A DNA stretch of 7,977 nucleotides, taken from positions 1-7,977 of the forward strand of contig JAEZXF010000315.1 in the NCBI GenBank assembly GCA_023419995.1, given 5' to 3'. This stretch comes from Pseudomonadota bacterium. GTDB lineage: Bacteria > Pseudomonadota > Alphaproteobacteria > Rhizobiales > Rhizobiaceae. The translations under genes were made by a program, and so were the position numbers. The notes beneath the pieces are model-generated. The model saw nothing but the letters and a program-made list of their open reading frames with translations, was not told the DNA's origin and searched no databases. Of the stretch, positions 1 to 6,599 are shown one piece after another. Positions within the stretch are counted from its first letter, which is position 1. Each line of letters starts with the position of its first letter.

Positions 1-248
1 ATTCCTCGGTTACTTTCGTCAGCAAAGCCTCGCTCGACGCCGGCCTGTCGCAGCGACTGGGCGTTGCGAAGAAGCTGCTTCCCGTGAAGAATACGCGGGA
101 CATCGGCAAGGCGGCGATGAAACTCAACACGGCGACACCGCACATCGAGGTCGATCCCGAGACCTACGAGGTGCGCGCCGACGGCGAGCTGCTGACCTGC
201 GAGCCGGCGACCGTGCTGCCGATGGCGCAGCGCTACTTCCTGTTCTGA
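1..248 (+). CDS. ureC: Urease subunit alpha, C-terminal end (partial)
   Basis: The reading frame enters from the left edge (first whole codon at base 3) and stops at TGA 246-248, giving 81 residues. They match the end of the urease catalytic subunit: [14 protein letters not shown], then [14 protein letters not shown], then the family-typical terminus [16 protein letters not shown]...[11 protein letters not shown]. UreC (about 570 residues when complete) carries the di-nickel site that hydrolyses urea to ammonia and carbamate in the cytoplasm, working with UreA and UreB. The nickel ligands and active-site flap lie upstream of this window and cannot be checked. No ureE, ureF or ureG follows here; a toxin-antitoxin pair begins 65 bp after the stop, so the accessory genes must lie elsewhere or upstream. 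Identification is firm from the tail motif alone. Confidence 0.95.
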   Translation, partial: SSVTFVSKASLDAGLSQRLGVAKKLLPVKNTRDIGKAAMKLNTATPHIEVDPETYEVRADGELLTCEPATVLPMAQRYFLF

Positions 249-258
249 ACCGCGGCCC

Positions 259-301
259 TTGAAGTCGGGCAAGCATTGAACTAAGTTTATCAGACTAAGT
301 T
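259..301 (+). promoter_or_regulatory. Candidate promoter and operator of the phd-vapC pair
   Basis: This locally AT-rich stretch lies between ureC and the antitoxin. The 8-mer ACTAAGTT occurs twice, at 280-287 and 294-301, 14 bp apart, and each copy contains the odd-centred palindrome ACTAAGT. A possible sigma70-like promoter is TTGAAG (259-264), a 17-bp spacer, then TAAGTT (282-287), so the first repeat would overlap the -10. An AGGAGG ribosome site (303-308) follows directly. Phd-type antitoxins commonly bind short palindromes in their own promoter as a complex with the toxin, so these two sites are the natural operator candidates. The promoter hexamers are weak and the assignment is inference. 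Confidence 0.4.
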
Positions 302-313
302 CAGGAGGCGCCG

Positions 314-562
314 ATGCGGTCGGTCAACATCCACGAGGCGAAGACGCACCTGTCGCGGCTGATCGAGCAGGCGGCGAAGGGCGAGCCGTTCATCATCGCC
401 AAGGCGGGCCGGCCGATGGTCAAGGTGGTGGCGGTCGAGGCCGGCGAGGCGGCGCCGGCGCGCCGGCTCGGCTTCATGGCCGGGCAGTTCTCCGTGCCTG
501 ACGATTTCGACCGCATGGGCGCGGGCGAGATCGAGGCCCTGTTCGGCGGCGGCGACCGGTGA
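314..562 (+). CDS. Type II antitoxin, Phd/YefM family
   Basis: An 82-residue protein. Its N-terminal half, MRSVNIHEAKTHLSRLIEQ followed by GEPFIIAKAGRPMVKVV, is the classic Phd/YefM fold that dimerises and binds operator DNA. The C-terminal part (about residues 50-82, ending DRMGAGEIEALFGGGDR) is the likely toxin-wrapping segment. The start is well supported by AGGAGG at 303-308, 5 bp before ATG 314. The stop (TGA 560-562) overlaps the GTG start of the toxin gene in GTGA, the usual arrangement for coupled translation. Its role would be to neutralise the downstream PIN-domain RNase and to repress its own promoter at the ACTAAGT sites just upstream. The family assignment is strong; the partner is inferred from adjacency. 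Confidence 0.92.
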   Translation: MRSVNIHEAKTHLSRLIEQAAKGEPFIIAKAGRPMVKVVAVEAGEAAPARRLGFMAGQFSVPDDFDRMGAGEIEALFGGGDR

Positions 563-945
563 AGCTCCTCCTCGACACCCATCTGCTGCTGTGGGCGGCG
601 GGCGAGCCGGAGCGGCTGCCGGCCGCCGCGCTGCTCGCGATCGAGGACGCGGAGAACGAGCTGGTCTTCAGCGCGGCGAGCCTGTGGGAGGTCGCGATCA
701 AGCGCGGGCTGGGCCGTGCCGATTTCACCGTCGATCCGCGGCTGCTGCGCCGCGGGCTCGTCGACAACGGCTATGTCGAGCTGCCCGTCACCGGCGAGCA
801 CGCCGTCGCGGTCGACGGGCTGCCGCCGATCCACCGCGACCCGTTCGACCGCATCCTCGTCGCCCAGTCGATCGTGGAGGGCATCACGCTGCTGACGGTC
901 GACGCGACGGTGGCCGGGTATCCGGCGCCCGTGCGGCTTCTCTGA
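559..945 (+). CDS. vapC: Type II toxin, VapC-family PIN-domain ribonuclease
   Basis: A 128-residue PIN-domain protein of the usual VapC size. The acidic residues expected to hold Mg2+/Mn2+ are all visible: D6 in LLLDTHLLLW, E44 in ASLWEVAIKRG, D97 (D94 nearby) in HRDPFDRILVAQ, and D115 in LLTVDATV. The DTHLLLW start and DPFDR motif are typical of the VapC subgroup that pairs with Phd-type rather than AbrB-type antitoxins. The start is GTG at 559, overlapping the antitoxin stop by 4 bp; no good independent ribosome site is present, so translation is probably coupled. VapC toxins cleave tRNA or rRNA when the antitoxin is degraded; the target here cannot be told from sequence. The gene looks intact. 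Confidence 0.93.
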   Translation: MKLLLDTHLLLWAAGEPERLPAAALLAIEDAENELVFSAASLWEVAIKRGLGRADFTVDPRLLRRGLVDNGYVELPVTGEHAVAVDGLPPIHRDPFDRILVAQSIVEGITLLTVDATVAGYPAPVRLL

Positions 946-973
946 AGCGCGCCGCGATCTTTCAGGTCCGCTC

Positions 974-997
974 CCGGCGCGCCGGTTCCTTGTTTCC
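974..997 (+). terminator. Possible terminator downstream of vapC
   Basis: A perfect 12-bp palindrome CCGGCGCGCCGG lies at 974-985, about 30 bp after the vapC stop, followed by a T-rich but interrupted run (TTCCTTGTTT, 986-995). As a hairpin it would have only four base pairs around a CGCG loop, so it is a weak candidate for an intrinsic terminator. Confidence 0.3.
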
Positions 998-1012
998 ACG
1001 CCTGTCTTTGTC

Positions 1013-1035
1013 CCGAAGCCGGTTCCCGCTTTCGG
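1013..1035. repeat. Rhizobial-type intergenic palindrome in the convergent vapC/purU gap
   Basis: CCGAAGC (1013-1019) and GCTTTCGG (1028-1035) form an inverted repeat with one bulged base around a CGGTTCCC loop. The unit closely resembles a short dispersed sequence I recall from many rhizobial intergenic regions (a CCGAAAACCGGTTCCC... type element followed by CATGC). Here the CATGC-like part is ACATGCTGC at 1039-1047. Its place between two converging genes fits a bidirectional terminator or mRNA 3' end for purU, although neither side has a clean T tract. The repeat-family assignment rests on memory, not on a search. Confidence 0.45.
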
Positions 1036-1050
1036 CAGACATGCTGCAAC

Positions 1051-1935
1051 TCAACCCATCCGGTCGGAGGCGAAGCTGCCGGGGTTGGGCGGGAAGACGA
1101 TGGTGCGGCTGCCGTTCAGGAACACGCGGTGGTGGATGTGGGCGTGGATGGCGCGCCCCAGCACCAGGCTCTCGACGTCGCGGCCGAGCGAGACGTAGTC
1201 CTCGGGGCTCTGCGCGTGGCTGACACGCACCGTGTCCTGCTCGATGATCGGGCCTTCGTCGAGGTCGGCCGTGACGTAGTGGGCGGTCGCGCCGATCAGC
1301 TTCACGCCGCGCCTGTAGGCCTGCTTGTAGGGGTTGGCGCCCTTGAAGCTCGGCAGGAACGAGTGGTGGATGTTGATGATCCGCCCCGACATGGCGGCGC
1401 AGAACCTGTCCGACAGCACCTGCATGTAGCGGGCGAGCACGACCAGCTCCGCGCCCGTCTCCTCGACCAGCGCCATCAGCTCGGCCTCGGCTCCGGCCTT
1501 GTTGTCGGCGTTCACCTCGATCAGGCGGAAGGGGATGCCGTGGCCCTCGACGAAGGCGCGGTAGTCGGCGTGGTTGGAGACGACGGCGACGACGTCCATC
1601 TTCAGCGCGCCGATGCGCCAGCGATAGAGCAGGTCGTTCAGGCAGTGGCCGAAGCGCGACACCATGATGACGACCTTCATCCGCGCCGCGTCGTCGTGGA
1701 AGGTGGCGTCCATGCCAAACGCTTCGGCGGTGGCGCCGAAGCCCGCGGCCAGCTCGTCATGGGTGCGGCCTTCCTCGGAGATGAAGCCGATGCGCATGAA
1801 GAAGCGGCCGGTCTCGAGATCGTCGAACTGCGCCGAATCGATGATGTTGCAGCCGTTCTGCGCCAGATAGGTGGTGATGGCGGCGACGATGCCGCGGCGC
1901 GAGCGGCAGGTGACGGTAAGCGTATAGGTCTTCAT
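1051..1935 (-). CDS. purU: Formyltetrahydrofolate deformylase
   Basis: A 294-residue protein that hydrolyses 10-formyl-THF to formate and THF in the cytosol, keeping the one-carbon pool balanced. Residues 1-80 are an ACT-type regulatory domain ([16 protein letters not shown], then [13 protein letters not shown]). Residues about 86-285 form the formyltransferase-fold catalytic domain, with the conserved [14 protein letters not shown] at 93-106. Catalytic residues expected for the family are present: N188 and H190 in [17 protein letters not shown], and D226 in [15 protein letters not shown]. The open frame continues upstream, but family members begin at MKTYTLTV, so ATG 1935-1933 is chosen; a weak GAGAAAG ribosome site lies 5 bases before it. 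The gene converges on vapC and is divergent from the CysK2-like gene. Its leader is unusually palindrome-rich. The length is slightly above E. coli PurU because of a short C-terminal extension. Confidence 0.95.
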   Translation of the reverse strand: MKTYTLTVTCRSRRGIVAAITTYLAQNGCNIIDSAQFDDLETGRFFMRIGFISEEGRTHDELAAGFGATAEAFGMDATFHDDAARMKVVIMVSRFGHCLNDLLYRWRIGALKMDVVAVVSNHADYRAFVEGHGIPFRLIEVNADNKAGAEAELMALVEETGAELVVLARYMQVLSDRFCAAMSGRIINIHHSFLPSFKGANPYKQAYRRGVKLIGATAHYVTADLDEGPIIEQDTVRVSHAQSPEDYVSLGRDVESLVLGRAIHAHIHHRVFLNGSRTIVFPPNPGSFASDRMG

Positions 1936-1939
1936 GACG

Positions 1940-2127
1940 GCTTTCTCGCGGGTCCCGCGCATCGGGCAGGAACCGGCCGGGGGGGCGCCGGCCGGCGGTG
2001 CAGGAGGATGGCCCCCCTCCGTGCGCGCTCCTCTCCTATGCCCGTTCGCCCGTCCGGGCAACCGCAGGTGCGGCTTTCCATGTCGCCTTTGGCGCTGTCG
2101 CCGTCGAAGAAGCGAAGCGGCTTCAAC
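1940..2127 (-). promoter_or_regulatory. Palindrome-rich leader upstream of purU
   Basis: Reading back from the purU start, successive inverted repeats are CGCGGG-T-CCCGCG (1947-1959), CCGGCCGG-7-CCGGCCGG (1973-1995), GGAGG-8-CCTCC (2003-2020), GCCCG-2-CGGGC (2048-2059), CCGCA-2-TGCGG (2062-2073) and GAAGC-G-GCTTC (2114-2124). The first ends right beside the weak ribosome site. A run of six C (2012-2017) and a run of seven G (1979-1985) could also pair with each other, competing with two of the hairpins. No known riboswitch consensus was recognised (glycine, THF, ZTP, SAM-II and SAH were considered). GC-rich DNA yields chance palindromes readily, so this is only a candidate structured leader. 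No clear promoter hexamers were found. Confidence 0.35.
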
Positions 2128-2157
2128 TGCCGGGCCGGCCATGTGGGCGTTGGCGCC

Positions 2158-2318
2158 GCCCCTCATCCGCCCTTCGGGCCACCTTCTCCCCGCGAACGGG
2201 GAGAAAGGGAGGCGGCGAGGTTGCGGCAACGTCTCCTCTCCCCGTTCACGGGGGGTCCGAAGGACGGGTCGAGACCCGTGGCTCGACCCCGGCAGATGCC
2301 GGCAGGCAGGCGAGGGGC
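2158..2318. repeat. RIME-like mosaic palindromic repeat
   Basis: The element is bounded by GCCCCTC (2158-2164) and its inverted copy GAGGGGC (2312-2318). Its left half contains the small hairpin GCCCTTCGGGC (2169-2179) and a 9-bp stem TTCTCCCCG / CGGGGAGAA (2184-2192 and 2197-2205) with a CGAA loop. The right half begins with CTCTCCCCGTTCACGGGG (2236-2253) and ends with GATGCCGGCAGGCAGG (2295-2310). This order of parts matches the rhizobium-specific intergenic mosaic elements (RIME) as I remember them. Between the two pieces of the right half lies about 40 bp with its own palindromes, GGGTCGAG / CTCGACCC (2266-2273 and 2282-2289), which looks like an insertion or recombined module. It sits between the divergent purU and CysK2-like genes; function is unknown. 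Confidence 0.7.
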
Positions 2319-2388
2319 AGCGCCGGCTTTGACGAGTGTGCTAGAAGAAGGCGACTCAACGGCACGGCGCGCAACGGACGGTGCTTCC

Positions 2389-3570
2389 ATGACGCAGGAC
2401 CAGCAAGCAGGGGCGGCGACGCCCGCCCCCCCTCCCGGCGCCCGGCCCGACCTGTCGCGGCTGTCCGGCCGGGCGTGGGCGCGCGAGGCGATCCGGCTGA
2501 TCGAGGCGGAGGGAAGGCGCACCGCCGACACCCACCTGATCGCGCTGCCGGTGCCGATCTTCCCCGGCATCGACATCTACCTCAAGGACGAATCCGTCCA
2601 CCCCACCGGCAGCCTCAAGCACCGGCTGGCGCGCTCGCTCATCCTCTACGGCATCTGCAGCGGCGCCATCGGCAAGGGCACGGTGCTGGTCGAGGCCTCG
2701 TCCGGCTCGACCGCCGTGTCGGAGGCCTACTACGCCCGGCTGCTCGGGCTGCCCTTCTACGCAGTGCTGCCGCGCGGCACCAGCCGCAGCAAGATCGAGG
2801 CCATCCTCCAGCACGGCGGCCAGTGCCACTTCGTCGACGCGCCGGGCGCGATCTACGACGAGGCGCGCAGCTTCGCGGCGGCGAACAACGGCTACTATCT
2901 CGACCAGTTCACCTATGCCGAGCGCGTCACCGACTGGCGCGGCAACAACAACATCGCCGAATCGATCTTCCGGCAGATGTCGCTCGAGCATCACCGCGAG
3001 CCGCGCTGGATCGTGATCGCGCCGGGCACCGGCGGCACCTCGGCCACCATCGGCCGCTACATCCTCTATCGCGGCTTTTCCACCCGGCTGTGCGTCGCCG
3101 ACCCGGAGCGCTCGGCCTTCTTCGCCGGCTGGCGCGACGCCGACCCGGCGGCGACCTGCCCGCATGGCTCGCGCATCGAGGGCGTCGGGCGGCCGCGCGT
3201 CGAGCAGTCGTTCATCCCCGGCGTGGTCGACGCCATGGTCAAGGTACCGGACGCCGCCTCCATCGCCGCCTGCCGGGTGCTGTCGAGGCTTTTGTGCCGG
3301 CGCGTCGGCGGCTCGACCGGCACCAACTTCATCGGCGCGCTGTGGGCGGCGGGCCGCATGCGCGCCGCGGGCGAGGAGGGCTCGATCGTGACGCTGATCT
3401 GCGATTCGGGCGAGCGCTACGCCGAGACCTATTTCAACGACGACTGGCTGGCGGCGAACGGGCTCGACATCGCGCCGCACGCCGCGCTGATCGAGGAGGT
3501 CCTCGCGACCGGCGAGGTTCGGCCGGGCCTGGTGCTGGAGGAAGGCTTCCGCCGACGGGGCGACGCCTGA
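2389..3570 (+). CDS. PLP-dependent cysteine synthase-family protein (CysK2-like)
   Basis: A 393-residue fold-type II PLP enzyme. K77 in HPTGSLKHR is the expected Schiff-base lysine. [11 protein letters not shown] (104-114) corresponds to the substrate-binding SSGNTG loop of O-acetylserine sulfhydrylase. GTGGTSAT (213-220) is the PLP phosphate loop, and DSGERY (339-344) supplies the serine that contacts the pyridine nitrogen. The [19 protein letters not shown] signature and length (CysK is near 310-320) fit the longer CysK2-type branch, whose Mycobacterium tuberculosis member makes S-sulfocysteine. Canonical cysteine synthase or a related beta-replacement activity remains possible. The ATG at 2389 is chosen because residues from about 20 on align with the family; the open frame extends far upstream, but through repeat DNA. 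Only a poor ribosome site (around 2375-2381) precedes it. It lies upstream of tex with a 105-bp gap, perhaps co-transcribed. Confidence 0.85.
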   Translation: MTQDQQAGAATPAPPPGARPDLSRLSGRAWAREAIRLIEAEGRRTADTHLIALPVPIFPGIDIYLKDESVHPTGSLKHRLARSLILYGICSGAIGKGTVLVEASSGSTAVSEAYYARLLGLPFYAVLPRGTSRSKIEAILQHGGQCHFVDAPGAIYDEARSFAAANNGYYLDQFTYAERVTDWRGNNNIAESIFRQMSLEHHREPRWIVIAPGTGGTSATIGRYILYRGFSTRLCVADPERSAFFAGWRDADPAATCPHGSRIEGVGRPRVEQSFIPGVVDAMVKVPDAASIAACRVLSRLLCRRVGGSTGTNFIGALWAAGRMRAAGEEGSIVTLICDSGERYAETYFNDDWLAANGLDIAPHAALIEEVLATGEVRPGLVLEEGFRRRGDA

Positions 3571-3629
3571 GGGCTGGCCGCGCCTGTACATAACCCGCTG
3601 CCGGGGGCGGATGGGGGTTCGGCTTTCGC

Positions 3630-3654
3630 GCGACGGCGACTATGGTCGCCGCGC
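3630..3654 (+). promoter_or_regulatory. Hairpin in the cysK2-like/tex intergenic region, just upstream of tex
   Basis: CGGCGAC (3634-3640) and GTCGCCG (3645-3651) enclose TATG, and the stem continues for three more pairs (3630-3632 with 3652-3654) past one bulged A at 3633, giving ten pairs in total. It ends 21 bases before the tex ATG and 12 bases before the likely ribosome site. No T tract follows, so it does not look like an intrinsic terminator for the upstream gene. It could be an operator, an mRNA stability element, or a translation-affecting structure for tex. Confidence 0.45.
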
Positions 3655-3675
3655 TTCAACGATTCCGGGACGGAC

Positions 3676-6009
3676 ATGGCCGCCACGCTTCTTCAACTCG
3701 CCACCCGCATCGCCGACGAGATCGGCGCGAAGCCGCAGCAGGCCGAGGCCGCCATCGGGCTCATCGACGAGGGCTCGACCGTGCCCTTCATCGCCCGCTA
3801 CCGCAAGGAGGTGACGGGCGGGCTCGACGACACCCAGCTCCGCACGCTGTCGGAGCGGCTTTCCTATCTGCGCGAGCTCGAGGCGCGGCGCGACACCATC
3901 CTCAACTCGATCCGCGAGCAGGGCAAGCTGACGCCGGAGCTGGAGGCCTCCATCGCCGCCGCGCCGACCAAGGCCGAGCTCGAGGATATCTACCTGCCCT
4001 ACAAGCCCAAGCGCCGCACCAAGGCGCAGATCGCCGTCGAGCGCGGGCTGCTGCCGCTGGCCGAGGCCATCCTCGCCGACCGCGCCGCCGATCCGGCCGG
4101 CCTCGCCATGGCCTACCTGAGCGACGAGGTGCCGGACGCGAAGGCCGCGCTCGAAGGCGCGCGCGACATCCTCGCCGAGCGCTTCGCCGAGAACGCCGAG
4201 CTTCTCGGCCGCCTGCGCGCCCACATGAAGGAGCGCGCCGTGCTGCGGGCGCGCGTGCTCGAAGGCAAGGAGGAGGCCGGCGCCAAGTTCTCCGACTATT
4301 TCGACCATGCCGAGCGCTGGGCGACGGTGCCCAGCCACCGCGCGCTCGCCATGCTGCGCGGCCGCAACGAGGACGTGCTGGCGCTGGAGCTGGAGGTCGA
4401 CGCCGACGACCCCTCGCCGGTGAAGCCGGTGGTGCGGACGATCGCCGCCGCCTATTCCATCGGCGCTAGCCTGCCGGGCGACCGCTGGCTGCTGGAGGTC
4501 GCCGGCTGGGCGTGGCGGGTGAAGCTGTCGCTGCACCTGTCGCTCGACCTGATGCGCGACCTGCGCGAGCGCGCCGACGAGGAGGCGATCAACGTCTTCG
4601 CCCGCAACCTGAAGGACCTGCTGCTCGCCGCGCCCGCTGGCTCGCGCCCGACCATGGGGCTCGATCCCGGCATCCGCACCGGCGTCAAGGTCGCGGTGGT
4701 CGACGGCACCGGCAAGCTCGTCGCCACCACCACGGTCTACCCGTTCCCGCCGAGGAACGACGTGCGCGGCGCGCAGGCCGAGCTGGCGACGCTGATCCGC
4801 CGCCACGGCGTCGAGCTCGTCGCCATCGGCAACGGCACCGGCAGCCGCGAGACCGAGAAGCTGGTGGCCGAGATGCTCTCCGACATGCCGAATGATCAAT
4901 CACGACCCAAGCCGCTCAAGGTCATCGTCTCCGAGGCCGGCGCGTCGGTCTATTCGGCGTCGGAGACGGCGGCGGCCGAGTTCCCCGGCCTCGACGTGTC
5001 GCTCCGGGGCGCGGTCTCCATCGCCCGGCGCCTGCAGGACCCGCTGGCCGAGCTGGTCAAGATCGAGCCGAAGTCGATCGGCGTCGGCCAGTATCAGCAC
5101 GACGTCGACCAGTATCGCCTCGCCCGCGCCCTCGACGCCGTGGTCGAGGACGCGGTCAACGCCGTCGGCGTCGACCTCAACACCGCCTCCGCGCCGCTTC
5201 TGGCGCGCGTCTCGGGGCTGGGTGCGTCGCTGGCCGAGGCCGTCGTAGCCCATCGCGACGCCAATGGTCCGTTCAAAAGCCGCAGGCAGCTTCTCGACGT
5301 GGCGCGGCTCGGCCAGCGCACCTTCGAGCAGTCGGCCGGCTTCCTGCGCATCAGGGATGGCGACGAGCCGCTCGACGCCTCCTCGGTCCATCCGGAGGCC
5401 TACGGCGTCGCCCGCAGGATCGTCCAGGCCTGCGGCCGCGACGTGCGCGCGCTGATGGGCGACGGCGCGGCGCTGAAGGCGCTCGACCCGCGCGTCTTCG
5501 TCGACGAGCGCTTCGGCCTGCCGACGGTGCGCGACATCATGGCCGAGCTGGAGAAGCCCGGCCGCGACCCGCGCCCGGCCTTCCGCACCGCGACCTTCGC
5601 CGAGGGCGTGGACGACATCAAGGACCTGAAGCCGGGCATGGTGCTGGAAGGCACCGTCACCAACGTCGCCGCCTTCGGCGCCTTCGTCGACATCGGCGTG
5701 CACCAGGACGGGCTGGTCCACGTCTCGCAACTCGCCGACCGCTTCGTCAAGGACGCGCACGAGGTGGTGAAGGCCGGCGACGTGGTCAAGGTGCGCGTGG
5801 TCGAGGTCGACGTGAAGCGCAAGCGCATCGGCCTCTCCATGCGCAAGGACGCGGCCCCCGCGCCCAAGCAGGGCGAACGCGGACCGGCGAGGCCCTCCCA
5901 CGGAGCGCCCGGCAAGGGCGGCCAGGGCCGCAGCGACCGGCCGTCGAGGGACAGCGGCGGCCAGGGCGCGCTCGGCGCGGCGCTCGCTGCCGCGATGAAA
6001 CGAAAATAG
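3676..6009 (+). CDS. tex: Tex, RNA-binding transcription accessory protein
   Basis: A 777-residue full-length Tex, a cytoplasmic nucleic-acid-binding protein related to eukaryotic Spt6. The N-terminal helical region carries the signatures [17 protein letters not shown] (residues 36-52) and [17 protein letters not shown] (101-117). A YqgF/RNase H-like domain starts near 326 with [16 protein letters not shown] (D330 in the position of the first RNase H acidic residue), followed by [13 protein letters not shown]. Helix-hairpin-helix motifs lie around 498-560 ([18 protein letters not shown]), and an S1 RNA-binding domain at 655-725 ([22 protein letters not shown] to [12 protein letters not shown]). 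The tail (727-777) is a low-complexity Gly/Arg/Ser/Pro stretch ending in a basic MKRK. The start has GGGACGG 3-9 bases upstream. Tex supports transcription and rRNA maturation in other bacteria; its exact task here is inferred from the family. Confidence 0.97.
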   Translation: MAATLLQLATRIADEIGAKPQQAEAAIGLIDEGSTVPFIARYRKEVTGGLDDTQLRTLSERLSYLRELEARRDTILNSIREQGKLTPELEASIAAAPTKAELEDIYLPYKPKRRTKAQIAVERGLLPLAEAILADRAADPAGLAMAYLSDEVPDAKAALEGARDILAERFAENAELLGRLRAHMKERAVLRARVLEGKEEAGAKFSDYFDHAERWATVPSHRALAMLRGRNEDVLALELEVDADDPSPVKPVVRTIAAAYSIGASLPGDRWLLEVAGWAWRVKLSLHLSLDLMRDLRERADEEAINVFARNLKDLLLAAPAGSRPTMGLDPGIRTGVKVAVVDGTGKLVATTTVYPFPPRNDVRGAQAELATLIRRHGVELVAIGNGTGSRETEKLVAEMLSDMPNDQSRPKPLKVIVSEAGASVYSASETAAAEFPGLDVSLRGAVSIARRLQDPLAELVKIEPKSIGVGQYQHDVDQYRLARALDAVVEDAVNAVGVDLNTASAPLLARVSGLGASLAEAVVAHRDANGPFKSRRQLLDVARLGQRTFEQSAGFLRIRDGDEPLDASSVHPEAYGVARRIVQACGRDVRALMGDGAALKALDPRVFVDERFGLPTVRDIMAELEKPGRDPRPAFRTATFAEGVDDIKDLKPGMVLEGTVTNVAAFGAFVDIGVHQDGLVHVSQLADRFVKDAHEVVKAGDVVKVRVVEVDVKRKRIGLSMRKDAAPAPKQGERGPARPSHGAPGKGGQGRSDRPSRDSGGQGALGAALAAAMKRK

Positions 6010-6030
6010 CCGGCCGGCAGGGCGCGCCGG
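6003..6030 (-). terminator. Likely terminator of the brnT-antitoxin operon, overlapping the end of tex
   Basis: On the minus strand CCGGC (6030-6026) pairs with GCCGG, either the copy at 6018-6014 (7-base loop) or the one at 6014-6010, and is followed by CTATTTTCG, a T-rich run (6009-6003). This is an intrinsic-terminator layout that begins directly after the antitoxin stop. Its T-rich part is the complement of the last codons of tex, so it serves the minus-strand operon and not tex. The T tract is short. Confidence 0.5.
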
Positions 6031-6309
6031 TCAGCGCTGCGGCGTGGAGGAATCGACCTTCTCGGCGAGCCAGATCTTGATGAGCGACTGATAGGGAACG
6101 TCGCGCTTGCCGGCCGCGACCTTGATCCGCTCCAGGAGCGCATTGGGCAGCCGCAGCGAGATCGACGTCGAGGACGGCTTCAGGTTGGGCAGCCGCACCT
6201 TCTCGGCCTTGCTCCAGTCGACATGGTCGGCCGAATCGTGGCTCTCCCAGAAGGCGCGCTCCTCGGCCTCCGTCGCGAACTGCGGCATGGTCTTACGTGT
6301 CCTGCTCAT
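6031..6309 (-). CDS. CopG/BrnA-type antitoxin partner of BrnT
   Basis: A 92-residue protein. The N-terminal segment, MPQFATEAEERAFWESHDS followed by DHVDWSKAEKVRLPNLKPS, is the characteristic toxin-binding region of the CopG-antitoxin family that partners BrnT-type toxins. STSISLRLPNALLERIKVAA plus VPYQSLIKIWLAEKV (about residues 47-85) is a ribbon-helix-helix DNA-binding unit, with ISLRLP as the operator-contacting strand. It starts at ATG 6309-6307, inside the 3' end of the toxin gene (17-bp overlap), with GGAG (6318-6315) 5 bases upstream. Toxin-before-antitoxin order is normal for brnTA. It should neutralise BrnT and repress the promoter near 6600-6629. It converges on tex with 21 bp between the stop codons. 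Calling it BrnA is reasonable, but the sequence looks closer to the CopG-antitoxin group. Confidence 0.9.
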   Translation of the reverse strand: MSRTRKTMPQFATEAEERAFWESHDSADHVDWSKAEKVRLPNLKPSSTSISLRLPNALLERIKVAAGKRDVPYQSLIKIWLAEKVDSSTPQR

Positions 6310-6595
6310 AATGGCTCCGCTCCCTGCGGCTCATGTCGCGGGCCGAGATCACCCGCAGTTTCGTGTCGCTTTGCCGAAGCGTGAAGGTGACATGGAGCAG
6401 CCTTCCGTCGTCGGTGCGCCCGAGGGCGTGGATGCGCCGCTCGCCGGCGCTGTGCCTGATGTGGGGAACCGTCAGCAGCGGCTCGTTGAAGAACACCTGC
6501 TCCGCTTCCGCCTGGCTGACATCATGCTTGTCGACATTCTTGCGCGCGTTGCCCGCATCCCAGTCGAAGCCGACGATCCGGTCCCAGTCGATCAT
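6293..6595 (-). CDS. brnT: BrnT family ribonuclease toxin
   Basis: A 100-residue RelE-like toxin, the usual BrnT length. Family landmarks are FDWDAGNARKNVDKHDVS (10-27), the QVFFNEPLL helix end, ERRIHALGRTDDGRLLHV (52-69) and the C-terminal RVISARDMSRRERSHYEQ (81-98), where basic residues act in RNA cleavage and inhibit translation. The ATG at 6595 is essentially forced: an in-frame TGA lies five codons upstream (6613-6611), none of the codons between is a start, and no alternative start is found in the first part of the gene. There is no ribosome site before it, and the best -10 element sits only a few bases upstream, pointing to a leaderless or near-leaderless message. The gene is intact and forms an operon with the overlapping antitoxin. 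Confidence 0.92.
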   Translation of the reverse strand: MIDWDRIVGFDWDAGNARKNVDKHDVSQAEAEQVFFNEPLLTVPHIRHSAGERRIHALGRTDDGRLLHVTFTLRQSDTKLRVISARDMSRRERSHYEQDT

Positions 6596-6599
6596 GAAT

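Noticed and set aside
2000..2127. Possible glycine, THF, ZTP, SAM-II or SAH riboswitch upstream of purU.
   Set aside because: None of the conserved core sequences of these classes was found on the minus strand; only generic GC-rich stems are present.
1936..2229. N-terminal extension of purU by up to 98 residues.
   Set aside because: The extension is Arg/Pro/Gly-rich, reads through the repeat, and family members begin at MKTYTLTV (start 1935).
2329..2346. TTGACG (2329-2334) with CTAGAA (2341-2346) as a promoter for the CysK2-like gene.
   Set aside because: The hexamers are only 6 bp apart, and at 17 bp from TTGACG the sequence (CGACTC) is a poor -10.
1129..2388. Long plus-strand open frame running antisense across purU and into the CysK2-like gene, which would make an 813-residue fusion protein.
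   Set aside because: The part before 2389 is low-complexity shadow coding opposite purU and through the RIME-like repeat; only the part from ATG 2389 matches a protein family.
1998..3593. Large alternative plus-strand frames, and minus-strand frames opposite the CysK2-like gene and tex (for example 3640-4899 and 4900-5901).
   Set aside because: They are stop-free only because of GC-rich codon bias on the real genes; the translations are Arg/Ala/Gly-rich with no recognisable domain.
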